A stretch of DNA of 64,000 nt from Palsa-295 sp963785585 (GTDB taxonomy: Bacteria; Acidobacteriota; Terriglobia; Acidiferrales; UBA7541): NCBI GenBank assembly GCA_963785585.1, contig CAWAVW010000004.1, positions 2,542,001-2,606,000 on the forward strand. The letters run 5' to 3'. Under the pieces are notes generated by a model. That model was not told the DNA's origin. It saw only the letters and a list, made by a program, of their open reading frames with translations, and made no database searches. The position numbers were made by a program, and so were the translations under genes. Position 1 is the stretch's first letter, and every line of letters starts with the position of its first letter. Below are positions 1 to 9,380 of the stretch, piece after piece.

Positions 1-90
1 TGCCGATGACCAAAATCGTTCGGCCGGCAACGCAGACGTCGCAAAAAGCGACGGCCCGAAAGCCATGAGCGGCTATCCGACGAGTTCGCG

Positions 91-3000
91 CTACTGCACG
101 ATGAGCGTCAGATAATTGGGCAGTGTTTGCGTTTGACCGTTGAATGTCGTCGTCAGCGTCAAGGTGTAGGTTCCCGGAGGCGTTGCGCCATTCGGGCCCT
201 TCGCCAAGCCGCCGCCGCATGCCGCCGAACCGAGCGCGACGAGCAACAAGGTGGCAAAGGTTAGCGCCACGCGGCGATTTTTCCGGCTGGTCCAGGCCGC
301 AAATCCGAGGAGCAACGAGAACAGCAGAGCCACCAGGCCCGTTCCGAATCCTGGGTTACCGCCGCGGCCCAATGGAATTCCGGTGCCCGTCGTGGTGGCG
401 CCCTGACAGTAGGTTTGAATTCCAAATGCGACTTCGGTTTTTCCGCCGTTCAAAGTCACGGTGGCAGGAACCACAGAGCACGTGAGCAAGGGAGATGATG
501 GAGTGCAGCCGAGCGTGACCGTTCCCGTGACGCCTGGAGCGCCGGTGATAATCAATCCGTAGTAAGCGGTGCCGCCGGGCACGGAGGTGGCCGTGGTGGA
601 ACCGCCGGACGGAACGGAAATCACTACGGTCGCCGTGGAACCTACGCCCGTGAGCGCAACTATTTGCGGGCTGCCGGTGGCGTTGTCTGCGATCGCGAGC
701 GTGGCCGATCGAGTGCCGGCGACCGTGGGTGTGAAAGTGACGGCCACGGTGCAATTCGCGCCTGCCGCCAAGGTTCCGCTGGGATTGCAGGTGCCGATGC
801 CGAGCTGGTAGTCGCCGCTATTTTCGCCCGAGATCGTGAAGCTGGTGAAGGTCACGGTGCTTGTACCGGTGTTCGTGACCGTAACCGATTGCGGCGCACT
901 GGTGGTGTTGAGTGTTTGCGATGCAAACGTCAGGCTCGCGGGAGCCACGGTTACGGTCGGAGTGGTGGAAGCTCCTGTGCCGGACAGCGAAACGGATTGC
1001 GGACTACCGGTTGCGTTGTCCGCAATGCTGATTGCCGCGGCGCGCGCGCCGGATGCGGTCGGCTTGAAGGTGACGCTGATCGTGCAATTGGCATTCGCCG
1101 CAAGCGAGGCAGGACATTGGTTGGTTTGCGCGAAGTCTCCGGCGTTCGCTCCGGTAACAGAGATACCCGTAATCGTAAGCGCCGCATTACCGGAATTCGT
1201 CAGCGTTACGGTCTGCGCCGGACTGGTGGTGTTTAGAGCTTGCGAAGCAAACGTGAGCGAAGTCGGCGCGAGCGTTACGGCCGGTGCATTCGCTGCAGCG
1301 CCCGTTCCTGCCAGCGGAACGGTTTGCGGGCTGCCGGTTGCGTTGTCCGCGACCGAAATGGAAGCGGAACGCGCACCCGTGGCCGTGGGCTTAAACGTTA
1401 CGTTGATCGCGCAGTTCGCATTCGCCGCAAGAGACGCCGGACAGGTATTTGTCTGCGCGAAGTCGCCGGCGTTCGTTCCGGTGACGGTGACACCGGTAAT
1501 CGTCAACGCCGCGGTTCCCGTGTTGGTTAAGGTGATGGTCTGAGCGGCGCTGGTGGTGTTCAGAGCTTGCGACGCAAACGTCAAGCTGGTGGGCGCAAAT
1601 GTGACGGTTGGCGTATTTGCCGCCGCACCGGTACCGGCGAGAGAAACCAATTGAGGGCTGCCCGCGGCGTTATCGGCAATGCTGACGCTCGCGGTCCGCG
1701 CGCCCGTTGCCGTCGGCGTAAATGTGACGTTGATCGCGCAGTTGGCATTCGCGGCCAGCGACGCGGGGCAGGCGTTGGTCTGAGCGAAATCTCCGGCGTT
1801 TGTACCGGTGACCGTGATTCCGGAAATGGCCAACGCGGCGTTGCCGGTGTTGGTGAGCGTAATGGTCTGTGCCGGACTGGTGGTGTTCAGCGTTTGCGAT
1901 CCAAACGTCAAGCTCGTGGGAGACAGCCCCGCCACCGGAGCCGACGTGCCGGTTGAGGTGTAGAGTTCGGCGCTCGCGAGGATGGTGTAGTTTGTGTTTG
2001 TTCCGTTGAAGCCACCCTCGACGAGAACATTTCCGTTGTTGAGAAGCGTGGAGGCAAAGAATCCGCGGGCAAAGTTCAGACTCGCGGCGAAAGAAAATGT
2101 TTTGGACGCAGGATTGTAAATTTCGACGCTTGAGAGAGCCTGGAATTCACCCACCGACGGATCGCTGGAGTTTCCGCCCCCCGCGAGTATTACCGTGCCG
2201 CTCGGAAGAAGCGTAGCCGTGTGGTACGCGCGCGCTACCGACAGCGACGCCGCCAATGGAGTAAATGTGTTGGTCGTGGGACTGTAAATATCGGCCGAGC
2301 CCGTGACGGTAAGGAATCCGCTGCTCGCAATGCCGCCGCCTGCCAGCAACACGGTTCCGTCGGGCAGCAACGTGGCGGTGTGGGCATCGCGCGGCGAACC
2401 CATCGTGCTGTCGATCGCGGTAAAGGTGCCGCTCGCCGGATCGTAAAGCTCAGCGGTATTTAGGTACGTTGTGCCGTCGGACTTGCCGCCGGCAATCAAA
2501 ACTTTGCCGTTACCGAGCAGCGTGGCCGAATGGCTGACGCGCGCCGTGGTCATGCTTCCGGTTGCTGTGAATGTGCCGGTGGCAGGGTTGAAAAGCTCAG
2601 CCGAGGATAAAAATCCGAGTCCCGAATTTTCCGAACGTCCGCCCGCGATCAGCACCTGGCCGTTTGGCAGCACGGTGGCGGTGTGTCCGTAGCGCGGCGT
2701 GGTCATGGACCCCGTCGTCGCCGTAAACGTGTTGGTGGCGGGATTATAAAGTTCGGCGGTTGCCGTGGCACTGGCGCCAGCGGCGGTGAAACCTCCCGCG
2801 ATTAACACCTGGCCGCTGACCGTGCCGGTGGTGAGCAAAGAGGCAGTGTGCTGCGAACGGGTGGACGTCATGCTCCCGGCGGAGCTGAACGTGCCTGCTG
2901 TTGCGCTGTAAATCTCCGCCGTGCCGATAGCCGTAACGACTTCGTTAACGGAATTGGCGCCGCCTGCGACCAAGACGTTGCCATTGGTGAGCAGAGTGGA

Positions 3001-6000
3001 GGTATGCTCGGCGCGATTGCCCGCCATACTGCCGGTGGTAACCCACGTCGTTCCGGTGGTCGCCGCAATCACCGTTGAGTCGGTGGTGTTTGCGTTCGCG
3101 GAACCGCCGCCGGAAACCGCGACGGCATTCACTTGCGGCGAGGTGGCGCTGCCTCCGACGTTTACGGTGACGGTGATCGCAGGATAGCTCGCGCCGGCTG
3201 CAAGAGCGTCTGTGCGCGTGCATGTGGGAATCGCAACGCACGTCCAGCCGGTGCCTGCCATGGAAACGAGAGTCAACCCCGAAGGAACGGTCTCGGTTAC
3301 GGTGACGGTTGTGCCATCGGTGGGGCCCGCGCCCGCTGCGTTGGACACCACTACGGAGTATGTGGCGTTTACCTGGCCCTGCGTGAAATTGCCGGTATGA
3401 GATTTTGCGATGCTGAGCGCTGCGGCTGTGCCGCCGGCGGTAAAGGTCGCGGTGACGGTTGTGTTTGCCGACAGCGTGACGGCACACGTGCCGGTTCCCG
3501 AGCAGCCGCCGCCGCTCCACCCTCCGAAAGTTGATCCTGAATTTGGCGTGGCGGTGAGAGTAACGACGCTGCCGCCGGTGAAATCCGCAGTGCAGGTAGC
3601 GCCGCAAGAGATTCCCGAAGGAGCGCTGGTGACGCTGCCGGTGCCCGTTCCGGCCGGCGTGACGGTGAGGGAAGCGGCTCCGTTGCCGGTGAGCGCCACG
3701 GTTTGCATACTGCCGGTGGCGGGACCGTTGTCTGTGACTGTGAACGTGCCGGTGCGGTTGCCGAATGCCGAGGGAGTGAACGTGACAGTAATCGCGCAGC
3801 TTGCCCCGACGGCGAGCGAAGTGCCGCAATTATTTGTGCCAATCGCAAAATCGCCGGACGCAGTTACGTCCGAAATAGCGAGCGGCGCGTCGCCGGAGTC
3901 GGTAAGCGTAATGGTCTGGGCCGCGGTCGTAGTGCCGAGAGGCTGCGTGCCAAATGGCAGGGTCGCCGGATTGAGGGTGGCGCCCGCATTCAGAATCACT
4001 TTCCGGACACGGTTGTTAAACAGATCTCCCACGTAGAGGTCGCCCGCATTGGTGACAACGACACCGGTGGGGCTTGCGAAGCTCGCCGAAAGCGCCGGGC
4101 CACCGTCGCCGGCAAACGCAAAGTTGGTATTTCCAGCGAAGGTCTCGATCTTGCCGGTCAGGGCGTTGACGCGACGGATCACTTCATTGTTTGTGTCGGA
4201 GATAAAAAGGTTTCCGGCGGCGTTCACCGAGACTCGATCGGCGTAACTCAACGTCGCGGATGTCGCAAGGCCGCCATCGCCGGTGTAGCCTGGCGTACCC
4301 GGCGTGCCCGCGACGGTGGTGATGATGTGCGTGGTAGCGTCCACGCGGCGGATCACAAAGTTGTAATAATCGGAGATATAAAGATCGCCCGCGGCATCGA
4401 CATCGAGACCGATCGGGCAGTTCAGAGTCGCGTTTACGGCCAAGCCGCCGTCGCCGGAGTACCCGCCGTTGCCACAGCCGGTCGCCCCGCTGCCGGCAAC
4501 GGTGGAGATATTGCCGGTACTGGCGTTAATTTCGCGGACGCGATTGTTGAAGGCATCGAGAATGTAGATGTTTCCAGCGGCGTCCACGCCGCCGGCCCAC
4601 GGGTAGCTCAAAAGTGCTTGCGTGGCAGGACCGCCATCTCCCGAAAAACCATAGTTTCCGTTTCCGGCGATCGTATTGATGACTCCATTTTTCACTTCTC
4701 GAACGCGGCTGTCGTAGGTGTCGAAGACGATGAGATTGCCGGAATTATCAAACGTGATGCCGCGCGGGACAAAAAAGGAGGCGCTGGTTGGCGGGCCGCC
4801 GTCGCCGCACGTGTTGGTGGGATACGCGCAGGGAATCTGGGTGCCCGCAACGATGTTGATGTTGCCGGCCGAATCGATCTCGCGGATCACGTTGTTCTGC
4901 GTATCGGTGACATAGAGATTTCCGCTCGCATCCAGCTTGGGGGCGCGCGGAAAATGCAAACTTGCCTGTGTGGCCGGGCCGCCGTCGGCAATGGAGCCGT
5001 TTCCCACGACGGTGTTGAGCGTCAGGTAGTTCGGGCTGTCCGAATTTGCGTCATAAAAACGAATCCGACCGTTCCAATAGTCGGTGGTCCACACGTCGCC
5101 GGCAGAATCGACCCAAATTTGATATGGATTCGACAAGGTGGCCTGGAGCGCCGGGCCGCCGTCGCCGGCAAAACCATACTCGTTGTTTCCGATAATCGTT
5201 TTGATGACTCCGGTGGCGTGATCGACTTTGCGGACAACCGCGTTCACCGTGTCCGCTACGTAGAGATTCAGGTTGCCGTCGAGCGCGACACCTTCGGGCG
5301 TGCGAAGCGTGGCTTGGGTGGCAAGTCCGGTGTCGCCCGAATAGCCGAACGCGCCGGTGCCCACGACGGTGGAAACCGTGAGGGTCGTGGCGTTCACGTA
5401 GCGAATCACATTGTTATTCGCATCCGCGATGTACAGGTTGCCGTTCGAGTCTGCCGCGATTCCCTCGGGACAGTTGAACGTGGCTTGATTGGCGGCAACG
5501 TTGTCGTTGTATCCCTGAGCGCCGGTACCGGCGTAGGTGGTGATCGTTCCCGCGGTCACCTTGCGGATGACGTTTGAGACACAATCGGCGATGTAGAAAT
5601 TTCCGGCGCCGTCAAAGGCGAGCCCCTGCGGATTTTGGAAAGTGGCGCTGGTCGCGGGACCACCGTCTCCGGTGTAGTTGCACCGGCCGTTTCCGGCCAC
5701 GGTGGAAATTACCTGCGTGACAGCGTTGATTTCGCGAACAACGCAATTCCCTGCGTCTGAAAAATACAGATTGCCGGTTGCGTCGAGTGTTCCCATAAAC
5801 GGCTGGTTGAGCAGCGCGGCGCTGGCCTGACCGCCGTCGCCGGAATATCCCGCGGTGATTTTTCCCGCGTACACGGACATGGCGCTGGGAGCGACGGTGC
5901 CCGGCGTGACTTTGTAAATGATGCCCTGATCGGTGAAGACGAAAAGATTGCCGCCGGAGTCGCGGACGACGCCGTAGGGTCCTTCGATGCCGGTTCCGGT

Positions 6001-6114
6001 GGGGCTGGTGCCGTTCAGCGGAGCGCCGCCAGCGACGGTGGTGATCGTGTTCTGCGCTCGCAAGCCCGCCGAGGCGATGAGACCCAGTGCGAGAATCAGG
6101 ACAATCCGCTTCAT
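91..6114 (-). CDS. Giant surface protein: NHL repeats, kelch repeats and choice-of-anchor-D domains
   Basis: A 2007-residue exported protein of unknown function, probably an envelope-attached binding or adhesion protein. The start at 6114 is chosen because a GGAGG lies 7 nt upstream and the N-terminus (MKRIVLILALG...) is a good signal peptide; an upstream in-frame start would add 13 residues without one. In order: about eleven NHL-type repeats (recurring GDGGxAT and GNLYIAD motifs, residues ~20-705), one choice-of-anchor-D domain (~710-810), a GGWSGGGCSG Ig-like segment, a DUF11-like domain (~905-1015), about seven kelch-like units with HTATLLPxGxVLIAGG (~1020-1390), four near-identical choice-of-anchor-D repeats (~1393-1830), and a final Ig-like segment. 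The last ~80 residues hold two hydrophobic helices separated by SRKNRR and a CGGG after the second, then a beta-strand tail ending at the stop. Domain names are firm as pattern matches; the role is inference. Confidence 0.85.
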   Translation of the reverse strand: MKRIVLILALGLIASAGLRAQNTITTVAGGAPLNGTSPTGTGIEGPYGVVRDSGGNLFVFTDQGIIYKVTPGTVAPSAMSVYAGKITAGYSGDGGQASAALLNQPFMGTLDATGNLYFSDAGNCVVREINAVTQVISTVAGNGRCNYTGDGGPATSATFQNPQGLAFDGAGNFYIADCVSNVIRKVTAGTITTYAGTGAQGYNDNVAANQATFNCPEGIAADSNGNLYIADANNNVIRYVNATTLTVSTVVGTGAFGYSGDTGLATQATLRTPEGVALDGNLNLYVADTVNAVVRKVDHATGVIKTIIGNNEYGFAGDGGPALQATLSNPYQIWVDSAGDVWTTDYWNGRIRFYDANSDSPNYLTLNTVVGNGSIADGGPATQASLHFPRAPKLDASGNLYVTDTQNNVIREIDSAGNINIVAGTQIPCAYPTNTCGDGGPPTSASFFVPRGITFDNSGNLIVFDTYDSRVREVKNGVINTIAGNGNYGFSGDGGPATQALLSYPWAGGVDAAGNIYILDAFNNRVREINASTGNISTVAGSGATGCGNGGYSGDGGLAVNATLNCPIGLDVDAAGDLYISDYYNFVIRRVDATTHIITTVAGTPGTPGYTGDGGLATSATLSYADRVSVNAAGNLFISDTNNEVIRRVNALTGKIETFAGNTNFAFAGDGGPALSASFASPTGVVVTNAGDLYVGDLFNNRVRKVILNAGATLNPATLPFGTQPLGTTTAAQTITLTDSGDAPLAISDVTASGDFAIGTNNCGTSLAVGASCAITVTFTPSAFGNRTGTFTVTDNGPATGSMQTVALTGNGAASLTVTPAGTGTGSVTSAPSGISCGATCTADFTGGSVVTLTATPNSGSTFGGWSGGGCSGTGTCAVTLSANTTVTATFTAGGTAAALSIAKSHTGNFTQGQVNATYSVVVSNAAGAGPTDGTTVTVTETVPSGLTLVSMAGTGWTCVAIPTCTRTDALAAGASYPAITVTVNVGGSATSPQVNAVAVSGGGSANANTTDSTVIAATTGTTWVTTGSMAGNRAEHTSTLLTNGNVLVAGGANSVNEVVTAIGTAEIYSATAGTFSSAGSMTSTRSQHTASLLTTGTVSGQVLIAGGFTAAGASATATAELYNPATNTFTATTGSMTTPRYGHTATVLPNGQVLIAGGRSENSGLGFLSSAELFNPATGTFTATGSMTTARVSHSATLLGNGKVLIAGGKSDGTTYLNTAELYDPASGTFTAIDSTMGSPRDAHTATLLPDGTVLLAGGGIASSGFLTVTGSADIYSPTTNTFTPLAASLSVARAYHTATLLPSGTVILAGGGNSSDPSVGEFQALSSVEIYNPASKTFSFAASLNFARGFFASTLLNNGNVLVEGGFNGTNTNYTILASAELYTSTGTSAPVAGLSPTSLTFGSQTLNTTSPAQTITLTNTGNAALAISGITVTGTNAGDFAQTNACPASLAANANCAINVTFTPTATGARTASVSIADNAAGSPQLVSLAGTGAAANTPTVTFAPTSLTFASQALNTTSAAQTITLTNTGTAALTITGVTVTGTNAGDFAQTNTCPASLAANANCAINVTFKPTATGARSASISVADNATGSPQTVPLAGTGAAANAPAVTLAPTSLTFASQALNTTSPAQTVTLTNSGNAALTITGISVTGANAGDFAQTNQCPASLAANANCTISVTFKPTASGARAAAISIADNATGSPQSVSLSGTGASTTPTVTVAPASLTFASQTLNTTSAPQSVTVTNTGTSTVTFTSFTISGENSGDYQLGIGTCNPSGTLAAGANCTVAVTFTPTVAGTRSATLAIADNATGSPQIVALTGVGSTATVVISVPSGGSTTATSVPGGTAYYGLIITGAPGVTGTVTLGCTPSSPLLTCSVVPATVTLNGGKTEVAFGIQTYCQGATTTGTGIPLGRGGNPGFGTGLVALLFSLLLGFAAWTSRKNRRVALTFATLLLVALGSAACGGGLAKGPNGATPPGTYTLTLTTTFNGQTQTLPNYLTLIVQ
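620..1940 (-). repeat. Four tandem ~330-bp repeats inside the giant surface gene
   Basis: Four consecutive units of about 327-330 bp encode the choice-of-anchor-D domains. The phrase gcaaacgtcaagct or a close variant recurs near 1901, 1571, 1247 and 918, and the segment for AxxCPASLAANANC recurs with the same period in three of the four units. The high DNA similarity suggests recent internal duplication or ongoing homogenisation. Boundaries are approximate. Confidence 0.7.
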
Positions 6115-6382
6115 GAAAAGCCTCCGAACGAAGAAATGCCGCTGCTCGCACAATTTTCGATCGAACGTTTCGAGCGCGATGGGCCGGTGACGGCTTCGCG
6201 AACGAGACGGTCTGCGAGCATCATCAAGTCATCTGCCGCGGATTAGGCTGGGTTCACGATGCAGAAGGGGGCGGAGCAAGGATAGTCACTTACCGTTGCC
6301 AGCGCAAGGCTTGCCGGAGCGCCATTCAAAGAACTAGGGACGAGACGCCGCGATGGTTTTGCGGTGAATCCGGGAGAATTGC
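6115..6382. other. Intergenic region upstream of the giant surface gene
   Basis: No open reading frame with a credible start is visible here on either strand. It must hold the promoter and leader of the giant surface gene on the minus strand, but I could not pick a convincing -35/-10 pair. Confidence 0.4.
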
Positions 6383-6415
6383 AAAAAAAAAAACGCGGAT
6401 CGAAAGCGATCCGCG
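6383..6415 (-). terminator. Rho-independent terminator of the PEP-CTERM gene
   Basis: A perfect 9-bp stem (CGCGGATCG / CGATCCGCG, 6394-6402 and 6407-6415) with a 4-nt loop is followed, on the minus strand, by a run of eleven T (6383-6393). It lies 30 nt past the stop codon of the PEP-CTERM gene and would also insulate the giant surface gene downstream. Confidence 0.9.
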
Positions 6416-6444
6416 CTTTCTGCTTTTCGAAATTTGCCAGGGGC

Positions 6445-6876
6445 TTACGAGAGAAGCAATTTCCGGCGAGCGAAAAATGCCAATCCCGCCAGTCCGCACG
6501 CCAAAAGAACAAAGGTGGCCGGTTCCGGCACGGTGGAAGAATTTAAGTAAACGAAATCAACGTCGGAGATGATGCCGCTCGGACTGCCGCTAAGCCCGAA
6601 GCCATCGACGTGCCCGCCATGAAGATTAAAGGTCGAACCGTTGGCGATCAATTCCAGATTGTTGATGTCAGCGCCGGTGAGCTGATCCAGAAAGAAAAAC
6701 CAATCCGCAGCTAAGTTGGAATTCAGGCTCACGTTCAAGTGATTCGAAGTCAGGGTGTAAGAATTGACCGCGAGTTCGGTGTTGTCAACGACGAGCGTGC
6801 CGCCGTCCGCCGAAGCGACGGGCGCGATTGCCGCGAAGGCGATGAGTGCCAAAATTGCGACCATGACTAACTTCAT
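6445..6876 (-). CDS. PEP-CTERM sorting-domain protein
   Basis: A 143-residue exported protein. The start at 6876 has TTGGAG 6 nt upstream and gives a clean signal peptide (MKLVMVAILALIAFAA..., cleaved near ASA-DGG). The C-terminus carries the PEP-CTERM signal: VPEPAT, a hydrophobic helix (FVLLACGLAGLAFF) and a basic ARRK tail. Such proteins are known substrates of exosortase/archaeosortase-type transpeptidases, which usually are encoded elsewhere in the genome, as here. The middle part (~90 residues, rich in N, S and L) matches nothing I recognise. A strong promoter (6943-6971) and terminator (6383-6415) make it a single-gene transcription unit. Confidence 0.88.
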   Translation of the reverse strand: MKLVMVAILALIAFAAIAPVASADGGTLVVDNTELAVNSYTLTSNHLNVSLNSNLAADWFFFLDQLTGADINNLELIANGSTFNLHGGHVDGFGLSGSPSGIISDVDFVYLNSSTVPEPATFVLLACGLAGLAFFARRKLLLS

Positions 6877-6942
6877 GAGAACTCCAACACTACGAAAGTA
6901 GAAGGACGAAAACCGAGATTTCCACAGCGTGTAACACTCATA

Positions 6943-6971
6943 GTTATAGAGAGGGGGGACGCGGGCGTCAA
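6943..6971 (-). promoter_or_regulatory. Sigma-70-type promoter of the PEP-CTERM gene
   Basis: On the minus strand, TTGACG (6966-6971), a 17-nt spacer and TATAAC (6943-6948). Transcription would begin near 6936, giving a leader of about 60 nt before the start codon at 6876. Confidence 0.75.
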
Positions 6972-7132
6972 CAGAAATCAACGTACTATAACTAACATTT
7001 TCTTGAACTTACAGGATTCGCTGTAGCCCTTTCAGGATCGGGTGCCGTTTCGACGCGGTTAAGAGGTCCAAACGGAGCGGCTTTTGGCCTTGAAAACTTG
7101 CCATGCCGCCCCGACGCGTCCGGTCTGACACG

Positions 7133-9370
7133 CTAGGCATGCATGGCGGCGGGGAGCAAATCCTCGATTTTGACGGGAAGCTCGCGTACACGAACTCCCG
7201 TGGCGTGATAAACCGCAGCCGTGATGGCCGGAGCGACACCGGCCAAGCCGATTTCGCCTACGCCTCGAGCGCCGAATTCGTTGAGAACTTTATCGGGGTA
7301 GTCGAGGAAGGTGACGTCGATTTCCGGGCAGTCGGCGCTGGTGGTCATGACGTAATCGGCAAGATTGCAGTTCAGTGGACGGCCGTTGCGCTGGTCGTAG
7401 TGCGTCTCTTCGAATAAGCCCATGCCGATACCCATCACGATGGCGCCTTCGACCTGATTTCGCGCCGGGCGCGGATTCATGATTTTGCCGACATCAATCA
7501 CGGAGACGACGCGGCTGACGCGCAGGCGCGCGATGCCGGGATCCCATTCGACTTCCACGAACTGCGCGCCGTAGGAGTGCAGCGAATACTTGTTCGCGTT
7601 TGCATCCATGAAGCTGGCCATCGAATCGCCGTCGCCCTGGATGAAACGCAGATTGCCTTTCTGCAGGATTTGTTCGAAGGCGACGCCGCTCGAAGGAGGA
7701 TCGGTTTTCCGATGAATCCTGCCGCCGGTGAATTGCAGGTCTTTGGGATCTTGTCCGTGAAATGGCGATTGCGTGCCGTTGACGGCCACGTCGAGCATCT
7801 GCTTGATGGCGTTGTCAGCGGCGTTGGAGATCGACGGAATCACGGAACCGGTGACCCACGAGCCGCCCGAAATCGGGCCGGCGGGAAGCGAGCTATCGCC
7901 AAGGACGACTTTAATTTTGTCGATGGCGATACCGGTCTTGGCGTTGACGACTTGCGCGAAGATTGTGTAGGTGCCGGTGCCGATGTCCTGGGTGGCACAA
8001 CTGATTCTCGCCGAGCCGTCGTCGTTGAGTGCGAGCGCCGTCTTGCATGGCATGCGCATGGCGATCCATGAAGCGCAGGCCACTCCCCATCCGAGCGTCA
8101 GGCCGCGGCGTTTCATGGAACCGATCGCCGGATTTCGTTTCGACCAGCCGAACTTTTCCGCGCCGGTGGTGAGGCATTCCTTCAGATGGCGCGAGGAAAA
8201 CGGCAGACCGTTGCTTTCGTCGAGCGACGGCTCGTTCATCAGGCGGAGTTGAACGGGATCGATCTTCAGCTGAATCGCGAGTTCGTCCATCGCCGATTCG
8301 AGCGCGTAAAGACCTGGGACAGCGCCGGGACCGCGCATTGCCGTGGGCGTGCCGAGATTGCGAGCGACCATCGCGCCGCGAATGCGCAGATTCGGCGTGC
8401 TGTACAAATACGGCGTGGCTTCGCCGCAGTCTTCCGATACTTCGTCGAGGATCGAGGTGTCGCTCACGTAGTCGTGCTGCAGGCAAGTCAACTTCCCTTC
8501 CGCTGTTGCGCCCAGGCGAATCCGTTGCTGGGTTCGCGGGCGATGGCCGACGTTCGAGAACATCATTTTCCGATCGACAACCAGCTTCACAGGCCGATTG
8601 AGATCTTTCGAGCCGGCTGCGGCGAGGACATCATGCGTCCACGGCCACAGCTTGCCGCCAAAACCGGAACCGAGAAACTTCATGATTATCTGGACGTTTT
8701 CTTTCGGGACGCCGAGCATCTGGGCCATGGCGGCCTGATGATTCATCAGCGATTGCGTGGTTTCGTAGAGCTTGTAGTTATCGCCGTCCCAGACGGCGAC
8801 GGTGGAATGAAGTTCGATGGGATTGTGCGTTTCGACCGGCGTGACGTAAGTCTGGTCGAGCTTAACGGCGGCGCTGGCGAATCCGGCATCGACATCGCCG
8901 CGCTTGCTGATTTCCTTCATTTTGTCGTTGAATCCGTCACTGAGGTCCGTGGTTACGTTTGGCTTGTCTTCGCTGTATTCGACGCGAATCGCGCGGGCCG
9001 CAGCGCGAGCCTGTTCCACCGTTTCGGCGAAGACGGCAGCGACGTACTGGCCGTTGTAATAGATGATTTCGTCTTCGAACGGCGGACGCGTTTCGTCCAC
9101 GTGGGCGTTTTCGTCGGCGCCGTTCGGGCGATACAGCCGTGGCATGTGGCCGTAGCGATAGATGCGCAGGACTCCGCGCATGTTTTCGGCGACGGAGACG
9201 TCCATCGACTGAATCTTCCCTTTTCCGATGGTGCTGCAAACGGGAACGGCGAAGACCATGTTCGGAAAATTGTGGTCGGAGGAATACATCGCGGTGCCGG
9301 TGGTTTTGAGCGGGCCGTCGATGCGGGCGACGGAGGTGCCGATCAAATTGGAGGACGCGGATGGGGGCAT
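7133..9370 (-). CDS. Molybdenum cofactor-binding subunit of a PaoABC-type aldehyde oxidoreductase
   Basis: Catalytic large subunit (745 aa) of a xanthine-oxidase-family enzyme that hydroxylates aldehydes or related substrates with water as oxygen source. The start at 9370 follows AGGAG by 8 nt; a longer in-frame extension to 9700 only shadows the FAD gene. The sequence opens with IGTSVARIDGPLKTTGTA, typical of this subunit, and ends with GVGEIGLAGVAPAI, which contains the catalytic glutamate of the family. Length fits PaoC (about 730 aa). It is the last gene of a three-gene operon, 10 nt after the FAD subunit. Substrate cannot be read from sequence; PaoC assignment rests on the whole operon (Tat signal on the Fe-S subunit, extra Fe-S motif on the FAD subunit). 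Confidence 0.92.
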   Translation of the reverse strand: MPPSASSNLIGTSVARIDGPLKTTGTAMYSSDHNFPNMVFAVPVCSTIGKGKIQSMDVSVAENMRGVLRIYRYGHMPRLYRPNGADENAHVDETRPPFEDEIIYYNGQYVAAVFAETVEQARAAARAIRVEYSEDKPNVTTDLSDGFNDKMKEISKRGDVDAGFASAAVKLDQTYVTPVETHNPIELHSTVAVWDGDNYKLYETTQSLMNHQAAMAQMLGVPKENVQIIMKFLGSGFGGKLWPWTHDVLAAAGSKDLNRPVKLVVDRKMMFSNVGHRPRTQQRIRLGATAEGKLTCLQHDYVSDTSILDEVSEDCGEATPYLYSTPNLRIRGAMVARNLGTPTAMRGPGAVPGLYALESAMDELAIQLKIDPVQLRLMNEPSLDESNGLPFSSRHLKECLTTGAEKFGWSKRNPAIGSMKRRGLTLGWGVACASWIAMRMPCKTALALNDDGSARISCATQDIGTGTYTIFAQVVNAKTGIAIDKIKVVLGDSSLPAGPISGGSWVTGSVIPSISNAADNAIKQMLDVAVNGTQSPFHGQDPKDLQFTGGRIHRKTDPPSSGVAFEQILQKGNLRFIQGDGDSMASFMDANANKYSLHSYGAQFVEVEWDPGIARLRVSRVVSVIDVGKIMNPRPARNQVEGAIVMGIGMGLFEETHYDQRNGRPLNCNLADYVMTTSADCPEIDVTFLDYPDKVLNEFGARGVGEIGLAGVAPAITAAVYHATGVRVRELPVKIEDLLPAAMHA

Positions 9371-9380
9371 GGTCACGCTC

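Noticed and set aside
37..53. A hairpin CGTCGC-AAAAA-GCGACG at the left edge
   Set aside because: Six base pairs without a T-run are too weak to call a terminator for the giant surface gene.
3703..5577. A 624-codon plus-strand frame opposite the giant surface gene
   Set aside because: Periodic repeats such as ADHxVxxIGDxEI reflect the NHL repeats of the true gene read backwards.
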